DNA of 64,000 bases from CAWJTV01 sp963845695. Lineage in GTDB: Bacteria; Planctomycetota; Planctomycetia; Isosphaerales; Isosphaeraceae. Both the position numbers and the translations under genes were made by a program. Numbering within the stretch: the stretch's first letter is position 1; every line of letters begins with the position of its first letter. Of the stretch, positions 45,296 to 55,512 are shown one piece after another. Below the pieces are notes generated by a model, which saw only the letters and a list, made by a program, of their open reading frames with translations, was not told the DNA's origin and did not search any database. The stretch is taken from NCBI GenBank assembly GCA_963845695.1, contig CAWJTQ010000017.1, forward strand, positions 496,001 through 560,000. Reading direction: 5' to 3'.

Positions 45296-48029
45296 ATGGC
45301 CCGAAGTCTCCACCGAAGCCTCTCGCATGGCGTGGGCGGCGAACTCCTGGTTTACGAGCGACGGCTGGACAACGGGCTGAACGCACTGGTCTTGCCGCGC
45401 CGGGCGCGCCGGTGGTGGTGTCGGACCTTTACTTTCCTGTGGGTTCCTACGACGAGCCTCCCGGGTTGACGGGACTGGCCCACTTCGTCGAGCACATGCT
45501 CTTCAAGGGGACCGAGCGGTTCCCGAAGGGGCAGATCGACCGCCTGGTGTCGTCGGCCGCGGGGCAGTGCAACGCGGAGACCGGCGAGGACAGCACCCAT
45601 TACTGGTTTGCGTTCCCGTCGGATCGCTGGGAACTGGCCCTGGCGATCGAGGCGGACCGGATGTGCGGGATGCGGTTCGATCCTGTCGAGGTGGATCTGG
45701 AGCGCCGGGTGATCGGCGAGGAGCGTGCCCGGGAGTTCAATTCCCCCCAGGGGCGGCTCGACCAGAACCACCTGACCCTCGCCTACCTGCGGCATCCCTA
45801 TCGTAACCCGATCCTGGGTTGGCCGGATGATCGTCACGCGGATCGGCGTCGAGGACTTGATCCGTTTCTACCAGCAGCACTATCGGCCGAACGGCGCGGT
45901 GCTGGTCGTGGTCGGCGACCTCGATCCGGAGCGTGCCCTGGACCGGATCGCCGGTGCGTTCGAGCGGATCCCGTCGGGTGCAGGCCAGACACTGCGGACG
46001 TCGATCGTCGAGCCGCGGCAATCGGGGCGACGCGACTTCACGATCGGCGAGACCGATGGCGTGGCGCGGGGACTCTTCGGCTGGCGGACCGTAGCCCGTG
46101 GTCACGTCGACGTCGCCGGTGCTCGACGTCCTGGCCGATCTGCTCTGCTGCGGGCGACGGTCGCGGCTCTGGCAGTCGCTGGTGGAAGGCGGACGGATGC
46201 GGCGACATGGGTCGAGGCGTCGCACGCCGCGGCACAACGCGCCGGCCAGCTCTTCATCCAGCTCGAGGCCGACGCGGGAATCGACCCGATCGAGATCGAG
46301 AAACTCATCCGCGACGGAGTTGCTCCGCCTTGCCGAGCCCGGGCCCACGCCCGAGGAGCTGTCGCGGTCGCGCCACCGCCTCGAAGCGGCCTGGCGATGG
46401 GAACAGGAAGACCTGGCTGGTCTCGCTGCTGGTCTGGGCAACGCCGCGCTCTGGGGCGACTGGCGGAGCTGGCCGGCCGAACATCGCGCGGCGATGGCCG
46501 TCGGCGCCGCCGAGGTGCGTCGGGCCGCCGCCACCTACCTCAATGAGGAGGGCCTCACCGTCGGCTGGTCGTTGCCCCGAGTTGCCGCCGAGCCGTTGGA
46601 AGTCGGCGAGCCGGCCGTTTCGCTCATCCCGACGGCGGTCTTGAGCAAGGGTTCGACTTGTAACGGCGTGGCTGCGAGGGAACCACTCAGCGTGCCTGAG
46701 CGGCCGATCGCGTCCCCTGCTCTGCCGATGGCGGTCCCGGCTGGGATCTCGCGACTCGCGGACTACCGCCCCCGCCGGGTCGTGCTGGATAACGGACTGA
46801 AACTGGTCTTCGAGCGTCGGCCAGGCACGGGCGTCGTCGCTCTGGAGCTCTATGTCGACGCCGGAAGCGTTCGCGAGGCCAAGCCGGGCCTCGCTGCGCT
46901 CACCGGACGGCTGCTGGAGGAGGGGACCACGAGCCGATCCGCCGAAGAGTTGGCGGAGTCCATCGAAGATGCCGGGGGCTCGCTCGAGGTGGGGTCGACG
47001 GGCGGCTCGGTCCGGGCCCGCGCTGAAGACCTGGCGATGGCGCTGGAGATCCTGGCCGATGTGACGATCCATCCCGCGTTTCCTGCGGAAGCGGTCCGCC
47101 GGGTGGCGCGTCGGATCGGTGCCGAGCTCCGTGGCGACCTGGACGACCCGGCGTTCCGGGCCGACCTGAGCTTCCGCGGCCTGATCTACGGCTCGCACCC
47201 GCTTGGGCCGTGACCCTCGGGGCGGCATCCGCGAGCTGGCCCGGTTGACCAGGCAGGATGTGCTCGACCACCACCGCCGCTATTTTGCACCCGAAGGGAC
47301 GATCCTCATCGCCGACGGGAGATTTCGATCCTCGTCGGCTGACCCGGCTGGTCGCGGCCCGGTTCGGCGGCTGGCCCGCTCGCGGCCGCGCGCTCGTCAC
47401 CACTCTCGCCTGTGCCCCGACCGGGTCGCCCCCGCGTCCGTCGCATCCAGCACCCGGGCGATCAGGTACATATCCTCCTCGGCCACCTCGGGATCACTCG
47501 CAACCATCCCGACTACGACGCGCTCGTCGTCCTCGACCATATCTTCGGCAGCGGGCCGGGTTTCAGCGACCGCCTGGGCCGGATCGTCCGCGACGAGATG
47601 GGGCTGGTCTATGCGATCGGAGGCGGGATGACGGACTCGGCCGACATCCTCCCCGGCCTCTTCCGCGTCTATGCCGGCACCATGCCCGAAGAGGCCGATC
47701 GGGTCGTCGCTACGATCACCGACCAGATCCGCGCCATGCGCTCGGGCGCCTTCTCCGACGAAGAGGTCGATCGCGCCCGCCGATACCTGGCCGGTGCCTG
47801 GGTCTTCGACTTCCAGACCGTCGAGCAGCGGGCCGAGCGCCTGCTCGAGCTGGAGCGGTTGGGGCTTCCCCTCGATGAGCCGAAGGACTGGCCCGATCGG
47901 ATCGCGACCATCACCCCGGCCCAGGTCCGCAAGGCCGCGAAGAAACACCTTCGCCCCGAGGCCCTCTGCCGCGTCGAGCTGGGACCGGTCCGGCGCCGCG
48001 GCCAGCGCACCGAGGCCGAATGTGCGTGA
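45296..48029 (+). CDS. Double-domain M16 (pitrilysin-type) zinc peptidase, many frameshifts
   Basis: One protein of about 900 residues read across at least eight frame slips between 45400 and 47400. Start ATG 45296 (AGAGG upstream). The first half has the inverted zinc motif HxxEH in LTGLAHFVEHMLFKGTERFP, with GEDSTHYWFAFPSDRWELAL and ERRVIGEERAREFNSPQG. It ends with the M16 C-domain phrase RPNGAVLVVVGDLDPE. The second half begins DNGLKLVFERRPGTGVVALEL, has no HxxEH, and includes RRYFAPEGTILIADG and the long intact end GPGFSDRLGRIVRDEMGLVYAIGG (residues up to 48029). Active plus inactive M16 halves in one chain is a known arrangement. Confidence 0.75.
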
Positions 48030-48121
48030 AGGCGCGGTCGCGGCCTATCGTGAACGTCCGTCGCCGCATACAATCACTCCTTGCATAGTTGCTCGACCGC
48101 TTCCCATTCGGGAGATTCGAT

Positions 48122-48913
48122 ATGCCCAGTCCTTTTCCCGGGATCGATCCCTATTTGGAGGCCCAAGGCTTCTGGGAAGGTTTTCATCGGGGCTTTACCA
48201 CCTACTGTCGCGAATGCCCTCAATGAGGTCTTGCCGGAACACTACGTGGCTGAGCTTGGAGAACGCTTTCGTCTGGTGGAGTTCTCACAGCAGGAGGCCA
48301 AGCAGATCCTCCCCGACGTCGCAGTCATCGGGGAAAAGCGAAAGTCCTCTCGAGCGCCGCGCGTCGGCGACAACAGGGAGCAACTCTGACGCTGGAGCCG
48401 GTGACGATCCCGTTGCCTCGCGTGAGAATGGAAGTCCGCGACTCATGGATCGAGATCCACCGCTTGCCAAAACGGGCGCCGATCGCGGTGATCGAGGTGC
48501 TCTCACCGACCAATAAGATGGGCGACGGATTCTCGGAGTATCGGATCAAACGCCGAAAGACGATCAACCAGAAGGTTCACCTGGTCGAATTCGACTTCTT
48601 TCTGGGCGGTCATCGGCTGCCGATGGACCGGGCTCTTCCGCGCGGCGATTATTACGCCTTGGTCGCGCGGGCCGCCCAGCGCCCCGATTGCGATGTCTAC
48701 GCCTGGACGATCCGCGATCCCTTGCCCAGCATCCCGATCCCGCTCCTGGCCTCGGATCCAGATGTCATTCTCGATCTGGGTCCTGTCTTCGCCACGGCCT
48801 ACGAGAAGGGGCGTTATGCCCGCTTGATCGACTATTCCGCCCCGCTGACTCTCGTGCGGAAGGCTGAGGACCGCAAGTGGGCCGAAGGGGTCGCGCGGCG
48901 TCCGCGACGTTGA
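48122..48913 (+). CDS. DUF4058-family protein, two frameshifts
   Basis: The N-terminus MPSPFPGIDPYLEAQGFWEG is diagnostic of DUF4058, a family abundant in planctomycetes and cyanobacteria. The frame slips near 48212 (then ALNEVLPEHYVAELGERF) and near 48385 (then TIPLPRVRMEVRDSWIEI). The last frame has VIEVLSPTNKMGDGFSEYRIKR, then EFDFFLGGHRLPM and ASDPDVILDLGPVFATAYEKGRY. The EVLSPxNK and YxxKR pattern resembles PD-(D/E)xK nucleases, but the function is unproven. Confidence 0.75.
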
Positions 48914-48925
48914 ACCGCGCGCCGC

Positions 48926-48955
48926 TTGACAGGCCCGCGCGGCGCCTTCTACGAT
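48926..48955 (+). promoter_or_regulatory. Sigma-70-type promoter ahead of plsX-fabD
   Basis: A consensus TTGACA at 48926-48931 and TACGAT at 48950-48955, 18 bases apart, about 180 bases before the plsX start. This is the best-looking promoter for a plus-strand gene in the window. It should drive plsX and fabD. Confidence 0.6.
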
Positions 48956-49027
48956 GAAGTTGGATAGCCGCCACCGGTTACGCCGAAAGGCGTTGAGCAT
49001 TTTATCCCGTCGAGCTGGCGACGGTTT

Positions 49028-49080
49028 CGGGATGCGGAATGGGGAGGAACTCCCGATTTCCCGCATCCCGCATCATTTTT
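49028..49080 (+). terminator. Nested hairpin with T-tract in the plsX leader
   Basis: CGGGATGCGG (49028-49037) pairs perfectly with CCGCATCCCG (49061-49070), and inside it GGGAG-GAA-CTCCC forms a second stem. TTTTT follows at 49076-49080. It lies between the promoter at 48926 and the plsX start codon, so it would act as a leader attenuator rather than an end-of-gene terminator. Confidence 0.45.
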
Positions 49081-49134
49081 CCTGAGACGAGTCATACTCC
49101 GTGCCGACGGAGCGAGAACGCTGGGAGTGTTGCG

Positions 49135-50197
49135 ATGCGCGTAGCCTTGGACGCGATGGGGGGTGATTTCGCCCCCGGTCCGATCGTTGCGGGAGCCTGT
49201 GAGGCGGTCACGGAGCTGACCGACCTGACTGCGGTGCTCGTGGGTGACCGTCACCGGATCGAGGCGGAGCTGGCCAAGACCCCGGTCGCACCCCGGGACC
49301 GCCTGCCGATTGTTCACGCCAGCCAGGCCATCGGCATGGATGAGAAGCCGGTCGAGGCCCTGCGGAAGAAGCGAGACAATTCGATCTCCCGATGCTGGGG
49401 AATGATGGCCGCGGGCGAGGTCGAGGCGGTGGTCTCGGCCGGGAACACCGGTGCAATGGTAGCCTCCGCGCTCTTCAACGCGAAGATGTTCCTACCCGGG
49501 CGTTCGCCGACCCGGCATCGCCGCGATCTTCCCCTCACATCAAGGCCCGATCGTCATCATTGACGTGGGCGCCAACATGAACGCCAAGGCCGAGGATCTC
49601 TATCAGTACGGTGTCTTGGGCGCCGTGTACGCCGAGGAGATCCTCGGGGTGACCAATCCTCGCATCGGCCTCTTGAACGTGGGAACCGAAGATGAGAAGG
49701 GGACCGAGCTGACCCGCGCGACCCGAGCCATGTATCAGGCTAGCCCCTGGGCGGGGCGATTCAACGGGAACGTCGAGGGTCGCGACATCTATGCAGGTGA
49801 CGTCCGGGTCGTGATCTGCGACGGCTTCGTCGGCAACGTCTTGCTCAAGGCCGGCGAGGGTGCCGTCGAGTTTCTGTTCTCCGAGCTCAAACAAGAGCTC
49901 GTCCGGCTCATGCCTGACCTGCCCGGTGATGCCGGCCAGAAGATCGCTGCGAGCCTCAAGCGGCTCAAGACCCGGTACGAGTACGAGGAGTTCGGCGGTG
50001 CTCCTCTGCTGGGCATCCGGGGTGCCTGCATCATCTGCCACGGCGCCTCCGGAGTCCGGGCGATCAAGAACGCCCTCCGCGTCGCCGGGGCGATGGCCTC
50101 CGAACGCCTCAGTGCCCGGATCGTCGAGCAACTGGCCGGCGCACCTGCACCAGCCCCTGAAGGCACGGTCGCGGACGCCACGCCCCCTCTGCGATAA
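49135..50197 (+). CDS. plsX: Phosphate acyltransferase PlsX, one frameshift
   Basis: PlsX makes acyl-phosphate from acyl-ACP for phospholipid synthesis. Start ATG 49135: MRVALDAMGGDFAPGPIVAG is the family N-terminus, then DEKPVEALRKKRDNSI and EVEAVVSAGNTGAMVA. The frame slips near 49500 (loss at ALFNAKMFLPG, gain at IAAIFPSHQGPIVIIDVGAN). The second frame has YAEEILGVTNPRIGLLNVG, then EGRDIYAGDVRVVICDGFVGNVLLK and the C-terminal GGAPLLGIRGACIICHGAS. fabD follows 86 bases downstream. Confidence 0.92.
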
Positions 50198-50283
50198 GCC
50201 AGACCACCAGTTGCGGCTACGGGAGACCTACGCGGCTCGACAATCGCAGGTCTCTCACCGAATCCGCTGATGGAGGATAATCC

Positions 50284-51195
50284 ATGGCCAAGATCGCTTT
50301 TCTCTTCCCCGGTCAGGGGGCACAGACCGTGGGGATGTGTCGCGAGCTGGACCAGGAGCTGCCGGCCGTTCGGGGGTTATTCGACCGGGCCGGCGAGCTG
50401 CTGGGCATCGACTTGCGGCAACTCTGCATCAAGGGGCCAGCGGAGGCGCTCGAGGCCACAGACGTGAGTCAGCCGGCGATCTTCGTGGCCAGCCTGGCGG
50501 CTCTTGAGAGCATCAACGCCAGCAATCCGGACCTGGTCGCGTCGGCTGAGGGAGCGGCCGGGCTGAGCCTGGGCGAGTACACCGCGCTGGTGTTCGCCGG
50601 TGCGATGGAGTTCGAGACAGGGCTCCAGGTTGTCCGTCGGCGCGGACAGGCCATGCAAGCCGCTGCCCTGGCCACTCCCAGTGGCATGACCAGCGTCCTC
50701 GGCCTGGACGAACCGGCCGTCGACGAGTTGTGTCGGCGCGTCGCGCCCACCGGACGTATCTGGAAAGCCAACCTCCTCGGGCCGGGCAACATCGTCCTGT
50801 CCGGCGAGAAGGCCGCCCTGGAGCAAGTCCCCGCGGTCGCCACGGAACTCGGCGCCATGAAGGTTCTCCCCCTAGCCGTCGCCGGCGCTTTCCACTCCGA
50901 TCTGATGAAGCCGGCCGACGAGCAGCTCGCGCAGGTCCTGGCCCACACGGCGGTGGCCCCGCCGCGCATCCCCGTCTACTCGAATGTTGACGCCCTGCCC
51001 CATTCCGACCCCGACGACATCCGCCGCACGCTCGTGACCCAGGTCCTCCAGGGGGTCCGCTGGGAAGACTCGATGCGCCGGATGCTCGCCGATGGGTTCG
51101 ACACCTTCTATGAGATTGGGCCGGGCCGCGTCCTCACCAGTCTGCTCAAGCGTATCGACCGCAAGGTCTCCTGTACCAGCATCCCGGCACGGTAG
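50284..51195 (+). CDS. fabD: Malonyl-CoA:ACP transacylase FabD
   Basis: 303 residues, intact, with GGAGGATAATCC before the ATG at 50284. It loads malonyl groups onto ACP for fatty acid elongation. Signatures: AFLFPGQGAQTVGMCREL, the nucleophile elbow GLSLGEYTAL (GxSxG), the catalytic His in AGAFHSDLM, and VYSNVDALPHSDPDDIRRTLVTQ, WEDSMRRMLADGFDTFYEIGPG. Together with plsX it forms the lipid-synthesis pair; fabF, fabG and acpP are not in view. Confidence 0.96.
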   Translation: MAKIAFLFPGQGAQTVGMCRELDQELPAVRGLFDRAGELLGIDLRQLCIKGPAEALEATDVSQPAIFVASLAALESINASNPDLVASAEGAAGLSLGEYTALVFAGAMEFETGLQVVRRRGQAMQAAALATPSGMTSVLGLDEPAVDELCRRVAPTGRIWKANLLGPGNIVLSGEKAALEQVPAVATELGAMKVLPLAVAGAFHSDLMKPADEQLAQVLAHTAVAPPRIPVYSNVDALPHSDPDDIRRTLVTQVLQGVRWEDSMRRMLADGFDTFYEIGPGRVLTSLLKRIDRKVSCTSIPAR

Positions 51196-51257
51196 AATGA
51201 TCCGGATGGGGATGAGCTCGATTCGAGGTTCGAATCCCTGGCGAGAGGGCATCGATC

Positions 51258-51926
51258 ATGAGTGTCGGTTACGCACCGAAAGTTCAGCGGGGCCGGCTTG
51301 ATCAGTCTTCCAACGGCATGATGTTGACGCCCGAGGAGTTCGACGCCGTCACCGATTACGACGACCGCTACGTCTACGAGCTGATCCGTGGAGTGTTGAT
51401 CGTGAGCCCGATGTCTGGAGAGTCCGAGCGCGATCCGAATGGAGAGCTTGAGTTCCTTCTCCGCTTGTACCAGGAGACCCATCCCGAAGGGAAAACCCTG
51501 GACAAGACGCTGTCCGAGCAATACATCCCGCTTCCGGACAGTCGCCGCGCGCCGATCGGGTCGTCTGGATCGGGCTGGGCCGCGTGCCGGATCCGAGCGT
51601 GGACATCCCCGCCATCGTGGCCGAATTCGTCTCGAAGTGGAAACGGGATCGGGTGCGGGATTACGAGAAGAAGAAGCGCGAGTACCAGGTGCTCGGCGTC
51701 CAGGAATACTGGGGCATCGACCGCTTCGACCGGACGATGACTGTCTTCAAGAACATCCCCGGCGAGCCGGCCGAGGTGATCGTCAAGGCCGAGGAAACCT
51801 ATCGCACGGCGCGTCCTACCCGGCTTCGAGCTGCCGCTGGCCCGGCTGTTGAAAGTCGCCGACGACTGGGCCAAGGTGGCCTCTCGCCACAAGAAGCCGG
51901 CGAATCGCAAGAGCCCAAGGGAGTGA
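51258..51926 (+). CDS. Uma2-family (DUF820) putative PD-(D/E)xK nuclease, two frameshifts
   Basis: Start ATG 51258. Uma2 pattern: MLTPEEFDAVTDYDDRYVYELIRGVLIVSPMSGESERDPN, then after a slip near 51550 RVVWIGLGRVPDPSVDIPAIVAEFVSKWKRDRVRDYEKKK, with REYQVLGVQEYWGIDRFDRTMTVF (core D/E-x-W-IxD). A second slip near 51825 gives GFELPLARLLKVADDW to a TGA at 51926. These proteins are numerous in planctomycete genomes; no activity is established. Confidence 0.7.
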
Positions 51927-52026
51927 ACGCGCCCGCGAGTTCGTCACAGAGCCATGGCGTGGCCCAGGACGCATTCCAAGACGAACCATAAACTCCCGCA
52001 CCATACATCGAGATCGCTTACCGTTT

Positions 52027-52380
52027 TCACTGGGATGGAGATGGCAGTGACGCCGGGCGCTTCGTGTGCGACCGTTGTCTTGGCGTCGTCGCTGAAATCC
52101 TCCCAAAACTTACGCGCAGCGCGGACCGCATCCTGATTGTTCGAGAGATGTATCCCGGTTCGCGAGAATCGATCTTTCGCCCAGTCTCGAAGGTGTTCGG
52201 CTTGAAGGGACCTTGGGCGACGATGACCGTCTGCGTATCTTTCGGCAGCCGCCCGAGCAGGTTGTCAACGGCCTTGGGCAGTTTTGACGCGACGACCGTG
52301 GATTGGGCCTCGGCTGCATTCGCAACGACAAGTGAGAAAACGAGTCCCAGAGTGACCATCGAAGTGCCTGTAGACATCAT
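52027..52380 (-). CDS. Short exported protein, probably truncated
   Basis: From ATG 52380 the N-terminus MSTGTSMVTLGLVFSLVVANAAEA is a signal peptide, followed by STVVASKLPKAVDNLLGRLPKDTQTVIVAQGPFKPN. Beyond that the residues become Arg/Ser-rich and unlike a folded protein, and the frame ends at 52027. It may be the remnant of a longer planctomycete exported protein, or the frame may be lost near 52170. Function unknown. Confidence 0.4.
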   Translation of the reverse strand: MMSTGTSMVTLGLVFSLVVANAAEAQSTVVASKLPKAVDNLLGRLPKDTQTVIVAQGPFKPNTFETGRKIDSREPGYISRTIRMRSALRVSFGRISATTPRQRSHTKRPASLPSPSQ

Positions 52381-52662
52381 CGCAGCGCCCTCTCTCCACT
52401 TGTTCTCAGCCTCCGGCATCCTCATGATACTGTCTCGGGTCGCGATCGCGACCACAATTGGCATTCACTTCGACACGTTGAGGCACCTCGAATCCAAGCG
52501 TCCAGCCACTCAAACGCGAAATGCTGGCGCAGTCAACGGCCGTGATCTGAAACCAAGAGGCAGTCGATTTATCAGGAGAGACTTGTGTCGCGGCCTACAA
52601 ATCGTTAACAATCCCTCCCTGGGGCAATAGGGCCGACGAAGTCTCTCCCTGGAGCCGTATCC

Positions 52663-53694
52663 ATGTCCATTACGATGCAGTGTCCAGGCTGTAGAAAGCC
52701 GTACGAAGTCAACGAGAAACACGCAGGGCGTCGGCTGACTTGCAAGCAGTGTGGCGTGGTGATGCGCGTGACTGACTCGGAGGATGCTCCGAAATTGCGG
52801 GTGCCCTGCGAACGTTGTGGCAAGGGGCACTGGGTTTCTGCTGAACACGTCGGAAAGAAGACCGTCTGCAAGACGCTGCGGCTCCACGTTTCGTATTCAA
52901 AGTGGCGAGAACGCGACGGAGCGGAGTGATTCGGCCCGGCCCTCTTCGGGACGAGACGGGGTCTCCGAAGCGCCGGCACCCGTCAACCTGGACGTGTATG
53001 GTCTCAACGAAGATGCGATGGCGCCTCTGAGCCGAGGGAGCCCACTGGGTGAATCGTCGCCAACGAGTCACGACAGCGACGGCCCGGCGCCTCTCCCTTC
53101 GCGTCTCAAGCCCTACCAGCCGCTTTCCGAATCGCAGAAGAAGAAGATCGCCAAGCGGGCCGCGAAGATCGAGAAGACGAAAGCCAGCTCCGCGACCGTC
53201 GGCGTTTCGTTTGGAGCGGTGCTAGCGTTCGCCTTGATAGGCTGGCGAATCTATCGAATTTTCAACCGGATCGAGCGTGCCGCGAACCGGGCCAACGCGG
53301 AGCAATCGGCCCCTGCCGAGATCTATGTCAACGACCCCAACACCGCGATGTCCAAGTTGGACCGGGAAGTCGGCGTGATGATCGCGCAGCCAACCACCTC
53401 CGAGGCCCGCGACTGGCTCGATCCCACCAAATACCCGAACCATGCGGTGACAGGAATGCCTGCCCAGACCGCACGTGAGATGGTGGCCGGCTTTTACGAA
53501 CGAGGTGCCGAGAAGGTCTATATCCTGGATCCCTCCTCGGTCAACGGCACGTACCTCGCTGGCCAGTTCGCCGTCAGACTGCCCAAGGATCGCCGCATCG
53601 CAACCTCTGTCTCGAGTGGGCGGCGAAACACGAAGGAGACGAATCGCCCGCTCCCGACCTGGGCCAGAAGTATGTGCTCATCACCACGGACTGA
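52663..53694 (+). CDS. Double zinc-ribbon protein with a membrane helix, two frameshifts
   Basis: Two ribbons near the N-terminus: CPGC with CKQC and CERC with CKTC (residues about 7-75), the second completed only after a slip near 52870 into the frame STFRIQSGENATERSDS. A disordered linker is followed by a charged helix (ESQKKKIAKRAAKIEKTKAS), a membrane helix (VGVSFGAVLAFALIGWRIYRIF) and a soluble C-terminal domain with VGVMIAQPTTSEARDWLDPT and EKVYILDPSSVNGTYLAGQF. A second slip near 53595 leads to LCLEWAAKHEGDESPAPDLG and a stop at 53694. Function unknown. Confidence 0.55.
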
Positions 53695-53720
53695 GTCTTC
53701 ACTCTCTTGCAACTGCCACA

Positions 53721-54502
53721 ATGATCTGGGACCTCCACTGCCATTTGACGGGCCCTGGTGGCCGAACGCCCGACGAGTCGATGGCTCGCTTGATCGGGCT
53801 GGCCGACCGGATGGGGATCGACCGCCTGGTGATCTACATGGGCATGCGGACGGTCGTCGACCCGTCGCCAGAGGAGCTGCGACGGCAGAATGATCAGGTC
53901 CTCCAGGCGCTGAGCCACTGGCATCATCGGGCGTTCGGGTTCGTGTATGTCAGCCCGAAGCAAGTCGAGGCGAGCCTGCGTGAGATCGATCGTTGCGTCC
54001 GCGACGGGCCGATGATCGGACTGAAGCTCTGGGTCGCCGCGCGGTGCGACTGTCCCGAGGCCGATGCCCTGGTCCAGCACGCCGAGGAGTTGAAAGCCGT
54101 CGTCTTCCAGCACACCTGGATCAAGGCCGGAGGCAATGACCCGGGGGAATCGTCGCCGATGGATCTGGCCGCCCTGGCAGCGCGACATCCGAAGGCATCG
54201 ATCATCTGTGGACACACCGGCGGTCAGTGGGAGCTGGGCATCCCGCGGTTCGCGGATTGTCGAATGTGGCGATCGGCCTGGCCGGGTCCGATCCCACGGC
54301 AGGCTTCGTGGAGATGGCCGTACGCGAGCTGGGGCCGCGTCGAATCGTCTACGGCAGCGACGTACCGGGCCGAAGCTTCGCCTCGCAGCTCGCCAAGGTG
54401 AAGGGAGCCGACATCGCCGAGGTCGATCGCCGGCTGATCCTCGGTGAGAACCTCCGCCGACTCTTGACGCCGATCCTCGACGCGAAGGGAGTCAAGCCAT
54501 GA
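53721..54502 (+). CDS. Amidohydrolase-2-family metal-dependent hydrolase, one frameshift
   Basis: TIM-barrel amidohydrolase. The N-terminal MIWDLHCHLTGPGGRTPDE has the HxH metal site. Later FGFVYVSPKQVEASLREIDR, GLKLWVAARCDCPEAD, AVVFQHTWIKAGGNDPGES and ASIICGHTGGQWE place the remaining His residues. The frame slips near 54245, then RRIVYGSDVPGRSFASQLAK gives the catalytic Asp. It ends at 54502, overlapping the next start codon (ATGA). Substrate unknown. Confidence 0.8.
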
Positions 54503-55288
54503 TCGACGTCAACGTCTGGCTGTCGCGCTGGCCGTTCCGCCGGCTCCCCGATGACGAGCCCGCGGCCCTGGTGCGCACGGCTCCGTCGGCTGGGGGTGAC
54601 CGAGGCCTGGGCCGGCAGCCTCGATGCGATCCTGCACCGCGACCTCGCCGCTGTGAACGCACGCCTGGTCGTGATGTGTCGCGCCCACGGCGAGGGAGTG
54701 TTGCGGCCGTTTGGCGCGGTCAATCCACTCCTCCCCGACTGGCGCGAGGACTTGCGCCGTTGTCACGAGGAGCACCGGATGCCCGGCATCCGTCTCCATC
54801 CCAACTATCACGGCTACACCCTCGATCATCCGGCCTTCGCCGATTTGCTGAGCGAAGCCGCTGGACGCAAACTGATCGTCCAGATCGCACTCAAGATGGA
54901 GGATGATCGTACGCTCCACCCGCTCTTGAAGGGACTGCCAACGACCGACGCCCGCCCGCTAATCGGCTTGCTGGCCACGCCGTCTCATCCGCCGGTCGTC
55001 CTCCTCAATGCCCTGGGGAACTTTCTCGGCGAGTCTCAGAAGGAGCTGTTCGCGACCGGCGGGATCTGGGTCGATATCGCCACGCTCGAAGGCGCCGCCG
55101 GTCTCGAACGACTGGTCGCCCAGATCGGGCACGATCGGCTCCTGTTCGGCTCCCATGCGCCGCTGTTCTACGCCGAAGCGGCCCACCTGAAGCTCAAGGA
55201 ATCGGTCCTGACGCCCGAGCAGGCCGAGGCCGTCCGGCAGGGGAACGCCCGGCGGCTCGTGGAGAGGGCAGTCCGGGACGACCGATGA
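54499..55288 (+). CDS. Second amidohydrolase-2-family protein, one frameshift
   Basis: It starts at ATG 54499, overlapping the previous stop by four bases, so the two are translationally coupled. MIDVNVWLSRWPFRRLPDDE lacks the HxH of its partner. After a slip near 54575 the second frame has RLRRLGVTEAWAGSLDAILH and GIRLHPNYHGYTLDHPAFADLL, then PVVLLNALGNFLGESQKE and RLLFGSHAPLFYAEAAHLKL. A paired active and divergent member suggests a heteromeric or two-step enzyme; the pathway is not identifiable. Confidence 0.75.
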
Positions 55289-55299
55289 GGCCCTGTGGA

Positions 55300-55490
55300 G
55301 AACAGGTGGATGATGTACAGGCGCACGGACCGTACCCCTCAGAACAGGTGGAATAACAGGTGGATTGTGTACAGCAGACCACTTGAAGGACCTTGTGAAG
55401 CATTTGTGCGCTATATGAATCGGCGTCAATATCATAAATAAAATATGTTATTATTGACAAGAATAATATATTTACTATGTGTTTGCGACT
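55300..55490. other. A/T-rich intergenic region with direct repeats
   Basis: Two near-identical 20-base direct repeats (AACAGGTGGATGATGTACAG at 55301 and a one-to-two-base variant at 55355), with a third partial copy at 55342. Then comes a strongly A/T-rich stretch (about 55425-55482) that contrasts with the GC-rich genome. The stretch contains an inverted repeat TATTATT-gacaag-AATAATA (55449-55468) and TTGACA at 55454. It probably holds the glgX promoter and a protein-binding site. Confidence 0.5.
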
Positions 55491-55512
55491 CATTCTCACC
55501 CTGGATGAACTC

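Noticed and set aside
51225..51242. GAGGTTCGAATCCC resembling a tRNA T-loop after fabD
   Set aside because: The 70 bases upstream do not fold into a tRNA cloverleaf.
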